The notes beneath the pieces are model-generated. The model saw only the letters and a list, made by a program, of their open reading frames with translations. It was not told the origin of the DNA and did no database searches. The position numbers were made by a program, and so were the translations under genes. Positions 42,886 to 50,973 of a stretch of 64,000 bases of DNA are shown in pieces. Position 1 is the stretch's first letter. Each line of letters opens with the position of its first letter. The stretch is from CAZNYN01 sp964577295 (GTDB taxonomy: Bacteria; Synergistota; Synergistia; Synergistales; Synergistaceae), in the NCBI GenBank assembly GCA_964577295.1, contig CAZNYN010000003.1:1-64000 (forward strand), in the 5' to 3' direction.

Positions 42886-42927
42886 TGGAATAGTGGATAT
42901 ATTATTCCATTTTTATGTTTTTAGCAA
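42886..42927 (-). promoter_or_regulatory. Promoter with operator-like inverted repeat
   Basis: On the minus strand, TTGCTA (42927-42922), 17 bases, TAATAT (42904-42899). An inverted repeat TGGAATA-N10-TATTCCA (42886-42909) covers the -10 box, a position suited to repression. It serves the gene that starts at 42834. Confidence 0.55.
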
Positions 42928-43050
42928 CAGTATTTTTACAGCGATTCAGCCCAGACATTTATCATCATTAAATTTTGCAGCGCAAAAAGCTAACTTTTCT
43001 AAAGTTTTTTAAGATTACAAAGGTGAAATATTTTTTACACTCAGACGCAA

Positions 43051-43080
43051 GAAAGCCCCGCCCATGCGGACGGGGCTTTC
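43051..43080 (-). terminator. Terminator of the 43101 gene
   Basis: GAAAGCCCCG and CGGGGCTTTC pair perfectly, with a further CC/GG inside; on the minus strand TTTCTT follows. It is 20 bases beyond the stop at 43101. Confidence 0.88.
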
Positions 43081-43100
43081 TTTAAATATGTTTGTTTATG

Positions 43101-43538
43101 CTATATTATCAGCTTGGAACCGCCTTTTGCGGCAGCGGCGTCGAGCTGGTTCAGTACGTTTGCTCCCGCGACTTCTATCTTGGGTTTTTTGGCCGCTTCT
43201 TCGCGGGCGTACTCCTGGAGCTTTTTCTCGTAGTCCTCCATGGATTTCTTTATTCCTTCGACATCGCCCTTTATCCACTGAAGAATACCGTCAGTGATGG
43301 TCTGGTACATTTCATCTTTGGGAGCGGAGGGAATTACTCCAAGCTCAAGAAGCATGCGGTACTCTTCTTTTACTGACTCAAGGATGTCTTCTTCCGTGAG
43401 AATGCCCTTCTTATAGAGAACTCTGTAGACTATGTTAGACTTAGTCTTGCTGTTTTCATCATTTGCCGAAAGCGACTCCACACGGGAAAGAAGCATAGTT
43501 ATAATTTCTTCGAGACTTACCTGCATCGGTGATACCAT
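43101..43538 (-). CDS. Hypothetical protein, helical
   Basis: 145 residues; I recognise no family. Mostly alpha-helical and charged: VSLEEIITMLLSRVESLSA at the start, KSNIVYRVLYKKGILTEEDILESVKEEYRM in the middle, IKKSMEDYEKKLQEYAREEAAKK as a likely coiled coil, and a small Ala/Gly-rich tail. There is no signal peptide, membrane helix or cysteine. GGGAGG lies nine bases before the ATG, and a good terminator follows, so it is an expressed single-gene unit. Cytoplasmic location is likely. Confidence 0.75.
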   Translation of the reverse strand: MVSPMQVSLEEIITMLLSRVESLSANDENSKTKSNIVYRVLYKKGILTEEDILESVKEEYRMLLELGVIPSAPKDEMYQTITDGILQWIKGDVEGIKKSMEDYEKKLQEYAREEAAKKPKIEVAGANVLNQLDAAAAKGGSKLII

Positions 43539-43706
43539 TTATCTATTCCTCCCTGTTTTTAATTTCCGGAAGATATTTTAGCACATAGCCGCCCTTATAA
43601 GTCAGGGGATTTTATACTGATTTGCCTTTTACTCAAAAATACCTATTGTTTTTATTAACCCTTGGTACTAAAGTATCTGAACTTTTGACAATGGAGGAAT
43701 AATTTT

Positions 43707-44600
43707 ATGGATACGAAACATCATTTAAAATTTTATATGAAGAAACTATATATCGGAGCACTCAGTGAATTCCCGACTCTTATTATGTCCAGCGCAGGTG
43801 TTCTGATATATGTTCTGGGCGTTTTGGGCTTCACTCTCCCCTACCGCTTCCCGGATGCGGGGCTGATGGGTATAGCCATACTCCTCAAATATACTATGGG
43901 CTTCTCACCGTCAGTGGTCACTCTTGTCGCAAACGTGGGTCTGCTGCTGTGGGGAGGAAGGCAGCTCTCAAAACGTTTTGTGATATGGACTGTATATAAT
44001 GTATTTCTTATGTCTTTCCTGCTTGAATTTTTAAAGGATATACAGATGCCTCACATAAGCGACATGTTTCTCGTAGCTGTGGCAGGAGGACTTATTAAGG
44101 GAATAGGACTTGGGCTTATCTTCCGCACAGGAGCAAGTTCGGGAGGCCTTGACGTCATCATAGCCGTAATGAGAAGACGCTTCGGCATAGAGGTAGGCAG
44201 ATACAGCTTTTACTGCAACATGGTGATACTCGCCTCATCAATAACCACAGTCGGAATAGAAAAAGTCCTCTTCGGAATAGTGGCAAGCTACACAGTAGGT
44301 CATACAATGGACAATGTAATCTCCTCTTTCGACAGGAGAAAGCTGATATTTGTAATAGGCAGCGACACAGAGGGAATAACCCACTACATATTTGAAAATC
44401 TTAACAGAGGAGCGACCATTCTCGACAGCAGAGGCGGATACTCAAGGCACGAGACATCAACAATAATGTGCCTTTTAACACCGCGTCAAACTATGGAGCT
44501 TAAACTGCACATAGCAAAATTTCATCCGCGCTCTTTTATGGTAATTACTGATGCTTCCGAGGTTCTTGGCAAGGGCTTTAAGAAATGGAAGAACGCCTAA
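43707..44600 (+). CDS. YitT-family membrane protein, copy 1
   Basis: 297 residues. The family combines five or six transmembrane helices (DUF161) with a C-terminal cytoplasmic DUF2179 domain. Features: FTLPYRFPDAGLMGIAILL, the Gly-rich AVAGGLIKGIGLGLIFRTGASSGGLDVI in parts, and the DUF2179 block from about 215 (DRRKLIFVIG, ILDSRGGYSRHETSTIMCLL in parts, FMVITDASEVLGKGFKKW). Function is unknown; relatives have been linked to small-molecule or amino-acid transport. GGAGG lies nine bases before the ATG. It is the first of three tandem paralogues of identical length. Confidence 0.88.
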   Translation: MDTKHHLKFYMKKLYIGALSEFPTLIMSSAGVLIYVLGVLGFTLPYRFPDAGLMGIAILLKYTMGFSPSVVTLVANVGLLLWGGRQLSKRFVIWTVYNVFLMSFLLEFLKDIQMPHISDMFLVAVAGGLIKGIGLGLIFRTGASSGGLDVIIAVMRRRFGIEVGRYSFYCNMVILASSITTVGIEKVLFGIVASYTVGHTMDNVISSFDRRKLIFVIGSDTEGITHYIFENLNRGATILDSRGGYSRHETSTIMCLLTPRQTMELKLHIAKFHPRSFMVITDASEVLGKGFKKWKNA

Positions 44601-44636
44601 AAATTTAAAATACCCTATATTTACACATGCACCGTC

Positions 44637-44657
44637 TGTGCCGCCTTAAAGGCGGCA
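44637..44657 (+). terminator. Hairpin after YitT copy 1
   Basis: GTGCCGCC pairs with GGCGGCAC around TTAAA, followed by TATTTATATTTT. The T run is broken, so termination may be partial. Confidence 0.6.
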
Positions 44658-44766
44658 CTATTTATATTTTCTCATTTTTCTTTCATCGAAAATTTTGTAA
44701 AAAGTGATGTATAATCTCACGCAGATTTTCAGCCGAATAACATAAATCTATAATGAGGTGCTTGTT

Positions 44767-45660
44767 GTGACTAATGAGAGAAAATTTCGTCTGCTGCTCA
44801 AAAAATTGAAGTTTCTGATCATGAGCGAGTTCTCAACCTTTCTGTTAAATACCGCCGGTGTTTTTATATTCACCGTAGGTTTTGTGGGCTTTACCCTGCC
44901 GTACAACTTTCCCGATCTCGGCATCATAGGCATAGCCATCATACTCAAATACTCTTTCGGTATAGCGCCTTCCGTGACGAACCTCGTAGGCAACATAGGA
45001 CTTCTGCTCTGGGGCGGCAGAGAACTTTCCAAACGCTTTGTCGCTTGGTCAATATACAACATTCTCCTTCTCTCATTCTTCCTAGAAGCTCTCAATGACG
45101 TTCCGTTCCCAGTTATAAATGACATGTTCCTCGTGGCAACAGCGGGAGGCATTATAAAGGGCATAGGAGTCGGAATGATATTCAAAACAGGCACTACCGC
45201 CGGAGGCCTCGACATTATAATTTCCGTCCTGAGAAAGAGACGCGGCATTGAAGTCGGAAAGTACAGCTTTTATCTGAACGCCGGAATAATCATGGCATCT
45301 TACAGCTTTATAGGTCTTGAAAGAGTGCTTTTCGGGTTCATTGGCGCCTATGTTTTCGGTCAGACAATGGACAGTATGCTCTCATCCTTTGACAAAAGAC
45401 GCCTTGTCTTCGTAGTCAGCGCAAGAACAAAAGAAGCCGTAGACTACATATCTGAGGAACTGCACAGAGGAAGCACGATAATGCACGGTGAGGGCGGCTA
45501 CACAGGCGAGGAGCGCGAGACAATAATGACGCTTCTGACACCGCGCCAGTGCATGGATTTAAAAAGATACCTGGCACACACTCAGCCCAAAGCTTTCATG
45601 GTGATAACAGAAGCATCGGAAGTGCTCGGCAAGGGCTTCAAACACTGGAAAAACATATAA
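44767..45660 (+). CDS. YitT-family membrane protein, copy 2
   Basis: 297 residues from the GTG at 44767, with GAGG eight bases upstream; the in-frame GTG at 44758 overlaps that site. It has the same architecture as copy 1: FTLPYNFPDLGIIGIAIILK, GGIIKGIGVGMIFKTGTTAG, GLDIIISVLRKRRGIEVGKY and a DUF2179 end with MHGEGGYTGEERETIMTLL and FMVITEASEVLGKGFKHW. A TATAAT at about 44710-44715 lies upstream, so it may have its own promoter. Divergence between copies is large at DNA level, so the duplication is not recent. Confidence 0.88.
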   Translation: MTNERKFRLLLKKLKFLIMSEFSTFLLNTAGVFIFTVGFVGFTLPYNFPDLGIIGIAIILKYSFGIAPSVTNLVGNIGLLLWGGRELSKRFVAWSIYNILLLSFFLEALNDVPFPVINDMFLVATAGGIIKGIGVGMIFKTGTTAGGLDIIISVLRKRRGIEVGKYSFYLNAGIIMASYSFIGLERVLFGFIGAYVFGQTMDSMLSSFDKRRLVFVVSARTKEAVDYISEELHRGSTIMHGEGGYTGEERETIMTLLTPRQCMDLKRYLAHTQPKAFMVITEASEVLGKGFKHWKNI

Positions 45661-45696
45661 CCCCGCAAGCCTGTCATCTGCAAAAATAATTCCACG

Positions 45697-45730
45697 AAAT
45701 AGTGCCGCGGATATATGGGCACTATTTTTT
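45697..45730 (+). terminator. Terminator after YitT copy 2
   Basis: AAATAGTGCC pairs with GGCACTATTT around an 11-base loop and runs into TTT. Confidence 0.8.
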
Positions 45731-45803
45731 GTGCTTGCATAAAATCAATTTTAGATATATCTTTTATATCGTACACTGACTTTTAAAACTTGGGGTGTTT
45801 TTC

Positions 45804-46697
45804 ATGACTACAGAACGTAAGACAAGATATTTCATGAAAAAGGCATATATTATGGGGCGTGCAGAGCTTTCGACCTTTATAATGTCAACTGTTGGCTGCC
45901 TGCTCTTTGCCGTAGGAGTAGTATGTTTTACTCTGCCATATAAATTTCCCGACATAGGGGCTATCGGAATAGTTGTCCTTCTGAAATATGCCTTCGGCTT
46001 TTCTCCCTCTATAACCAACCTCGTCATAAATGCAGGTCTCATGTTATGGGGCTGCAGAGAACTGTCGAAACGCTTCGTACTTTGGAGCATATACAATATT
46101 TTTATGCTTTCCTTCATGCTCAGCGCTCTCACCGCTTTTGACTTTCCGCACATAGGCGATATGTTCCTTGTGGCTGTGGCGGGCGGAATTTTAAAGGGTG
46201 TCGGGCTCGGCATGATATTCAGGACAGGAACTTCCTCCGGCGGGACAGACATCATTGTAGCGGTTCTGCGCAAACGTTTTGGTGTGGAAGTAGGACGATA
46301 CGGCTTCTACCTCAATATCCTTATACTCATAGCATCGATGGGCATAGTCGGACTGGAAAAGGTTCTCTTCGGCTTTGTGGCATGCTTCATCATCGGCATA
46401 GCTACGGATAATGTGATATCCTCCTTTGACAAACGCAGACTTGTCTTCATCGTAGCAGAAAAAACTAATGACATTGTAGACTACATTTCGGAAGAACTGC
46501 CGCGCGGATCAACCGTGCTCTACGGAGAGGGCGGATATACTCACGAGAAGAAAAATACTATTATGTGCCTGCTCTCCGCAAGGCAGGCCATGGACTTAAA
46601 GCGCTACCTGGCACTGCAGCATCCGCGAGCCTTTATGGTTATAACCGAAGCGTCCGAGGTTCTCGGAAACGGCTTCAAACACTGGAAGAATATATAA
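45804..46697 (+). CDS. YitT-family membrane protein, copy 3
   Basis: 297 residues from the ATG at 45804; GGGGTG lies six bases upstream and a GTG three codons earlier overlaps it. Features match the other two copies: FTLPYKFPDIGAIGIVVLLK, AVAGGILKGVGLGMIFRTGT then SSGGTDIIVAVLRKRFG, and the DUF2179 end (LYGEGGYTHEKKNTIMCLL, MVITEASEVLGNGFKHW). The last motif has EVLGNG where the others have EVLGKG. Preceded by a terminator, so it is probably transcribed separately. Confidence 0.88.
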   Translation: MTTERKTRYFMKKAYIMGRAELSTFIMSTVGCLLFAVGVVCFTLPYKFPDIGAIGIVVLLKYAFGFSPSITNLVINAGLMLWGCRELSKRFVLWSIYNIFMLSFMLSALTAFDFPHIGDMFLVAVAGGILKGVGLGMIFRTGTSSGGTDIIVAVLRKRFGVEVGRYGFYLNILILIASMGIVGLEKVLFGFVACFIIGIATDNVISSFDKRRLVFIVAEKTNDIVDYISEELPRGSTVLYGEGGYTHEKKNTIMCLLSARQAMDLKRYLALQHPRAFMVITEASEVLGNGFKHWKNI

Positions 46698-46782
46698 AAT
46701 TCGCACCATTCATTATATATAATGTGCAAAGTTCCCAACTCTGCAATATAATATAGACACTAAGCAGACAGGAGGCTTTCTA

Positions 46783-47547
46783 ATGGCGAATCAGAACTGG
46801 AGCCCTGAAGATTACAGAACCAAAGCGTCTTTTGTACACGAACTGGGGATGCCTGTTATAGAACTTTTGGCACCGAAGGCAGGAGAGAAGATTCTTGACC
46901 TCGGCTGCGGGACGGGTACTCTTACAAAGGAACTGGCAAATAGGGGCTGTGAAGCGATAGGCATCGACGAAAGCCCCGAGATGGTCGCTGCGGCGCGTGA
47001 ACTTGGAGTGGACGCGCGGGTGCATAATGCGGAGCATCTGCACATGGATGAAGCTTTTGACGCGGTAATGAGCAATGCCTCCCTCCATTGGATGGCTGAC
47101 CAGTACGCCGTTGTACGCGGAGTGTGGCGAGTGCTAAAGCCGGGAGGCCGTTTTGCGGCAGAGTGCGGAGGAGAAGGCTGCATCAGGATCATCAGAGAGG
47201 GAATGAAGATTGCCCTTATCAAGCGCGGCCTTGACTACAAAGCGCGCAATCCATGGAAGTATCCGGAGCTGGGCGCTTATTCAAAGATTCTCGAGAATCA
47301 GGGATTTAAAGTCAGCTACATAGCAAGAATAGACAGGCCGACCCCATTGCCGAACGGTCTGCGCAACTGGCTGGAAGTATTTGCCAACAGCCACACGCAG
47401 GGTTTCACACAGGAAGAAAGAGACTCTTTCTTCACGGAAGTTGAAGATTACTGCCGTCCGATGCTGTACACAGAAGAACACGGCTGGTTTGCCGACTACG
47501 TGCGTCTGCGTTTCTTAGCCTATAAACCACAAAACATTGAAAAATAA
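46783..47547 (+). CDS. Class I SAM-dependent methyltransferase
   Basis: 254 residues. SAM-binding motif I is ILDLGCGTGTLTKEL, the acidic ribose-binding residue is in AIGIDESPEMV, motif II lies near FDAVMSNASLHWM, and motif III is VLKPGGRFAAECGG. The fold resembles trans-aconitate/small-molecule methyltransferases; the C-terminal half (PLPNGLRNWLEVFANSHTQG) is like that group. The substrate is unknown. AGGAGG lies nine bases before the ATG, and a TATAAT at about 46747-46752 suggests its own promoter. Confidence 0.85.
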   Translation: MANQNWSPEDYRTKASFVHELGMPVIELLAPKAGEKILDLGCGTGTLTKELANRGCEAIGIDESPEMVAAARELGVDARVHNAEHLHMDEAFDAVMSNASLHWMADQYAVVRGVWRVLKPGGRFAAECGGEGCIRIIREGMKIALIKRGLDYKARNPWKYPELGAYSKILENQGFKVSYIARIDRPTPLPNGLRNWLEVFANSHTQGFTQEERDSFFTEVEDYCRPMLYTEEHGWFADYVRLRFLAYKPQNIEK

Positions 47548-47557
47548 ATATGCTCAC

Positions 47558-47602
47558 AAATATCGAAGCTTCGGCAAAACGCAGGAGCTTCGATATTTTT
47601 TT
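47558..47602 (+). terminator. Terminator of the methyltransferase gene
   Basis: AAATATCGAAGCT pairs with AGCTTCGATATTT (13 bp) around a 15-base loop and ends in a run of T. Confidence 0.9.
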
Positions 47603-47678
47603 ATCTTATTAAGAGATGTTTACCATGTAAATCTTTCCTTAATATATCAGAATTTTAGAATTTGATAGAAAACGCCCA

Positions 47679-47707
47679 TTGAGTGAAAGCTGTCACAATG
47701 GTATTCT
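47679..47707 (+). promoter_or_regulatory. Candidate promoter of the hydrogenase-sensor operon
   Basis: TTGAGT (47679-47684), a 17-base spacer and TATTCT (47702-47707), 32 bases before the ATG at 47740. Each box matches consensus at four of six positions. Confidence 0.5.
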
Positions 47708-47739
47708 ATACATAAGTTTGACGGCAGGAGGTATTGTGT

Positions 47740-47991
47740 ATGACAGACATCATAATTTGCGTCGGAAGTTCATGCCACATCAAAGGAGCTAAACTTGTCG
47801 TAAAAAGATTAGACGAGCTTATCAAAGAAAAAAAACTGGAAGCCGAAATAAAAATAAGCGGATCTTTCTGTATGGGAGAGTGCATTAACGAAGGCGTCTC
47901 GGTTAAAGTAAACGGAAAAATATTTTTTGTAAAACCCGGAGAAGAAGATATTTTTTTTAACGAACACATACTCTCGGAGGCATCAGAATGA
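47740..47991 (+). CDS. Thioredoxin-like [2Fe-2S] ferredoxin
   Basis: 83 residues from the ATG at 47740, with AGGAGG eight bases upstream. The pattern C-x4-C (C7, C12 in IIICVGSSCHIKG) followed by C-x3-C (SGSFCMGECINEG) is that of NuoE/HydC-type thioredoxin-fold [2Fe-2S] domains. Its stop overlaps the start of the hydrogenase-like gene (ATGA), so the two are co-translated. It would pass electrons to or from the hydrogenase-like protein or act as a redox-sensing partner. Confidence 0.85.
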   Translation: MTDIIICVGSSCHIKGAKLVVKRLDELIKEKKLEAEIKISGSFCMGECINEGVSVKVNGKIFFVKPGEEDIFFNEHILSEASE

Positions 47992-49730
47992 AATACATCA
48001 ACGTTGCTAAGGCTAACTGCAAAAACTGCTACAAATGCTTAAAGGTCTGCCCTGTAAAATCCATTAAATACAGCGATAATCATGTAACAGTTCTTGAAAA
48101 CGCTTGCATTCTTTGCGGGCGCTGCATACGCAATTGTCCTCAAAAAGCAAAATCTTTGGTTAATGACATAACCTATATAAAATCACTCCTCTCGGACAAA
48201 CCGTGCAAGGTTGTTGCCGCTCTTGCGCCGTCATATATAGCGTCCTTCGGCAAGGAAAACAGGTTTAAAATCGTCACGGCTCTCAAAAAACTGGGCTTTG
48301 ACGGAGTTGAGGAGACATCAGCGGGAGCCCACGCCGTCACGCACGAATATGCTCGTATATTAAAAGAAGGAAAAGCTGACAATTTAATAACGACATGCTG
48401 CCCTTCTACAATTTTCCTCGTACAGAAATATTTCCCCGAGCTTGTAAAATTTTTAGCTCCTGTGATATCGCCCATGGAAGCTCATGGGCAGATGGTGAAG
48501 AAAAAATGGGGCGATGACGTTTCCGTAATATTCATAGGCCCCTGCATATCAAAGATAGAAGAAGCAAAACAGGCTGAGCGCAAGTACATAAACGGAGTTG
48601 TAACTTTCAAGCAGCTCACCGAATGGTTTAATGACAAAAATATTGTTATGACCGAGCTCGAAGATGGAGAATTCGGCAATGACGAGACGACATCGGCAAT
48701 ATATCCGATATTCGAGGGTATCCTAAAAGATGTAAGACACCACTTGGGCAAGGATTCCGATGTGGAGAATAAGTACACTTTTATGAGCATACAAGGAGCC
48801 AAGGACTTAATAGAATTCCTGCAGGAGATGAAAGCAGGAAAAATACACGGCTGCTTCGTCGAGACAAGCACCTGCTACGGAAGCTGCATCAACGGCCCTG
48901 AAAAACCCGACTCGGATTATCACCCGATAAGCCTGAGCCTAGACCTTCAAAGATACGTATCATCCAGATGCAGAGTCGAAGAACCGGACATATCCGGCCT
49001 TGACCTGACATGGGACATAAAGCCCGCGCCTCTTATGGAAAACATTCCCGATGAAAAAACTATCAGAAGCATCTTGGCTCAGATAGGAAAGCCTACGCCT
49101 GAGCAGGAGCTGAACTGCGGAAGCTGCGGCTACAGGACATGCAGAGAAAAGGCGATAGCCGTCTATCAGAAAAAAGCCGAGTTGTATATGTGCCTGCCTT
49201 ATATGAACCAGATTTCCGAGACTTTAGCCAATGTCACTCTGTCGGTCAGCCCAGACTACATCATAGCTGTTGATGCGGAGCTGAAGATACGCGAGTGTAA
49301 CTTGGCGGCGCAGAAGCTCTTCGACCTTCCGAGAAACGAAATTGTGGGCAGGAGAATCGATGACTTCCTCGACCCGATAGATTTCGCACTTGCAGTCGGA
49401 GATCAGTCAAATGTGCCGCAGCATAAAGTTGAGTACGCAAAGCGTGGAATTATAGTCAACCAGACAATTATATATATTAAGGAACAGGAAATCGCTGTCG
49501 CATTCCTTCAGGACATAACTCATGCCGAACACGAGACCGACCATCTGAACAAAATGAAGCTTGAGACGATGGAAATGGCTCAGAATGTCATAGACAAACA
49601 GATGACAGTTGCTCAGGAGATAGCCAGCCTTCTCGGCGAAACTACGGCAGAGACAAAGGTTACACTAACAAAGTTAAAAGAGCTTATTATCTATGAGGGA
49701 AAAGAGTCAGATGAAAAATCTATGCGTTGA
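47988..49730 (+). CDS. Sensory-type [FeFe]-hydrogenase-like protein with PAS domain (HydS-like)
   Basis: 580 residues. Domain order: two [4Fe-4S] ferredoxin motifs (C11, C14, C17, C21 and C40, C43, C46, C50); an [FeFe]-hydrogenase H domain with cluster ligands in TTCCP (C137, C138), GPCISK (C186) and STCYGSC (C296, C300); a four-Cys Fe-S domain (C377, C380, C385, C402); a PAS domain at about 415-510; and a C-terminal helix. The H-cluster cysteines and the proton-relay cysteine are kept, but L2 has G for Met and L3 has S for Met, as in the putative sensory groups rather than catalytic enzymes. The gene that follows is a SpoIIE phosphatase. It likely senses H2 and signals. Confidence 0.85.
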   Translation: MKYINVAKANCKNCYKCLKVCPVKSIKYSDNHVTVLENACILCGRCIRNCPQKAKSLVNDITYIKSLLSDKPCKVVAALAPSYIASFGKENRFKIVTALKKLGFDGVEETSAGAHAVTHEYARILKEGKADNLITTCCPSTIFLVQKYFPELVKFLAPVISPMEAHGQMVKKKWGDDVSVIFIGPCISKIEEAKQAERKYINGVVTFKQLTEWFNDKNIVMTELEDGEFGNDETTSAIYPIFEGILKDVRHHLGKDSDVENKYTFMSIQGAKDLIEFLQEMKAGKIHGCFVETSTCYGSCINGPEKPDSDYHPISLSLDLQRYVSSRCRVEEPDISGLDLTWDIKPAPLMENIPDEKTIRSILAQIGKPTPEQELNCGSCGYRTCREKAIAVYQKKAELYMCLPYMNQISETLANVTLSVSPDYIIAVDAELKIRECNLAAQKLFDLPRNEIVGRRIDDFLDPIDFALAVGDQSNVPQHKVEYAKRGIIVNQTIIYIKEQEIAVAFLQDITHAEHETDHLNKMKLETMEMAQNVIDKQMTVAQEIASLLGETTAETKVTLTKLKELIIYEGKESDEKSMR

Positions 49731-50886
49731 AGCATGCTACGGCAGTTTAAATAAAAAAAACGAGGAGCTGTGCGGAGACAGAGTACAGATAGTAAAGTCT
49801 CCCGAGAACACTCTCCTTGTTTTGTCGGACGGGCTTGGGAGCGGAGTTAAGGCAAATATTCTCTCAACCCTGACATCAAAGATAATATCGACGATGATAA
49901 GCAGAGGTGCCTCCATTGAAGACACAGTGGAAACTATCGCTCAGACGCTTCCCGTGTGCAAAGTTCGCGGACTCGCCTACTCCACTTTTATGATACTGCA
50001 GATAGCAAAGGACGGAAGCGGCTACCTTGTGGAGTACGACAATCCTCCCTGTATCTACATAAGAGACGGCAGGGAAGCTCCCTTTGATTACAATGAAAAA
50101 ATCATAGCGGGCAAGCCGGTAAGAGAGTGCCGATTTGAGGCCGCAAGCGGGGACACTTTTGTAATAGTAAGCGACGGAGTCACTCAGGCTGGAATGGGAG
50201 AGACATTGAGCTTCGGCTGGGGCTGGGAAGCTGTCTCGGAATATATAGCAAAGCTGGGCAAGACCGATTTAACGCCGCCCCGTCTTATAAGAAATGTTCT
50301 GGGAGTCTGCAAGGATCTCTACCTCGGCAAACCCGGAGACGACACTACCGTCTCTGTTATGAGACTTATGACTCCTCAGCATGTATCACTTTTTTCAGGA
50401 CCTCCTAAAAATAAGGATGACGACGCAATTATAGTAAAGGATTTTATGTCAAGCCCAGGCATACACATAGTAAGCGGAGGCACAACATCCGAGGTACTCG
50501 CACGGGAGATAGGCGCTTCGATAGAGGTCGATATGGACTACTGCGACTCGGATCTTCCTCCCATAGCATCCATAAAGGGCATAGACCTGGCGACAGAGGG
50601 CGTTCTCACAATGAGGAGGGTTCTTGAAATACTCGATATGTATGAAAAAGACCCAACATCGCAGAAGATGCTCGACATTTTGGACACCAAGGACGGAGCT
50701 TCGCTACTTGCAAAGATATTGATAGAAAAATGCACCGATTTAAAACTTTTTATCGGCAGAGCGATAAATCCCGCTCACAGGATGTCGGACTTCCCTGTTG
50801 AACTTCGAGTAAAGAGCCACATCCTTGACGACCTCGCCGCAAGCATGGAGAGACTTGGCAGAAATGTAGTGAAAACCTATTACTAG
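49711..50886 (+). CDS. SpoIIE-type PP2C protein phosphatase
   Basis: 391 residues from the ATG at 49711, overlapping the hydrogenase-like gene by 20 bp; an ATG six codons earlier is possible. The PP2C/SpoIIE motifs are LLVLSDGLGSGVKAN (D40), FVIVSDGVTQAG and PGDDTTVSVMRL, which carry the metal-binding aspartates. The last roughly 160 residues, from SGPPKNKDDD, are an extra domain with IHIVSGGTTSEVLAREIG that I do not recognise. Phosphatases of this type release anti-sigma antagonists or other Ser/Thr phosphoproteins; no target is encoded nearby. It is the probable output of the H2 sensor. Confidence 0.88.
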   Translation: MKNLCVEACYGSLNKKNEELCGDRVQIVKSPENTLLVLSDGLGSGVKANILSTLTSKIISTMISRGASIEDTVETIAQTLPVCKVRGLAYSTFMILQIAKDGSGYLVEYDNPPCIYIRDGREAPFDYNEKIIAGKPVRECRFEAASGDTFVIVSDGVTQAGMGETLSFGWGWEAVSEYIAKLGKTDLTPPRLIRNVLGVCKDLYLGKPGDDTTVSVMRLMTPQHVSLFSGPPKNKDDDAIIVKDFMSSPGIHIVSGGTTSEVLAREIGASIEVDMDYCDSDLPPIASIKGIDLATEGVLTMRRVLEILDMYEKDPTSQKMLDILDTKDGASLLAKILIEKCTDLKLFIGRAINPAHRMSDFPVELRVKSHILDDLAASMERLGRNVVKTYY

Positions 50887-50916
50887 AACGGGCATTCGGG
50901 AAATTTTTAAAAACTT

Positions 50917-50946
50917 TTGCCTCAAATCGTAATTTTCTGCTATCAT
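50917..50946 (+). promoter_or_regulatory. Candidate promoter of yqeC-mocA
   Basis: TTGCCT (50917-50922), 18 bases, TATCAT (50941-50946). It follows the phosphatase stop by 30 bases; readthrough from the upstream operon is also possible as no terminator is seen. Confidence 0.4.
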
Positions 50947-50973
50947 CATATAAGGATGAAAGAGGATGTTTAT

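Noticed and set aside
43707..46697. Recent tandem DNA duplication
   Set aside because: The three YitT genes are similar in protein but clearly diverged in DNA; no long identical stretches were seen, so no repeat feature is called.
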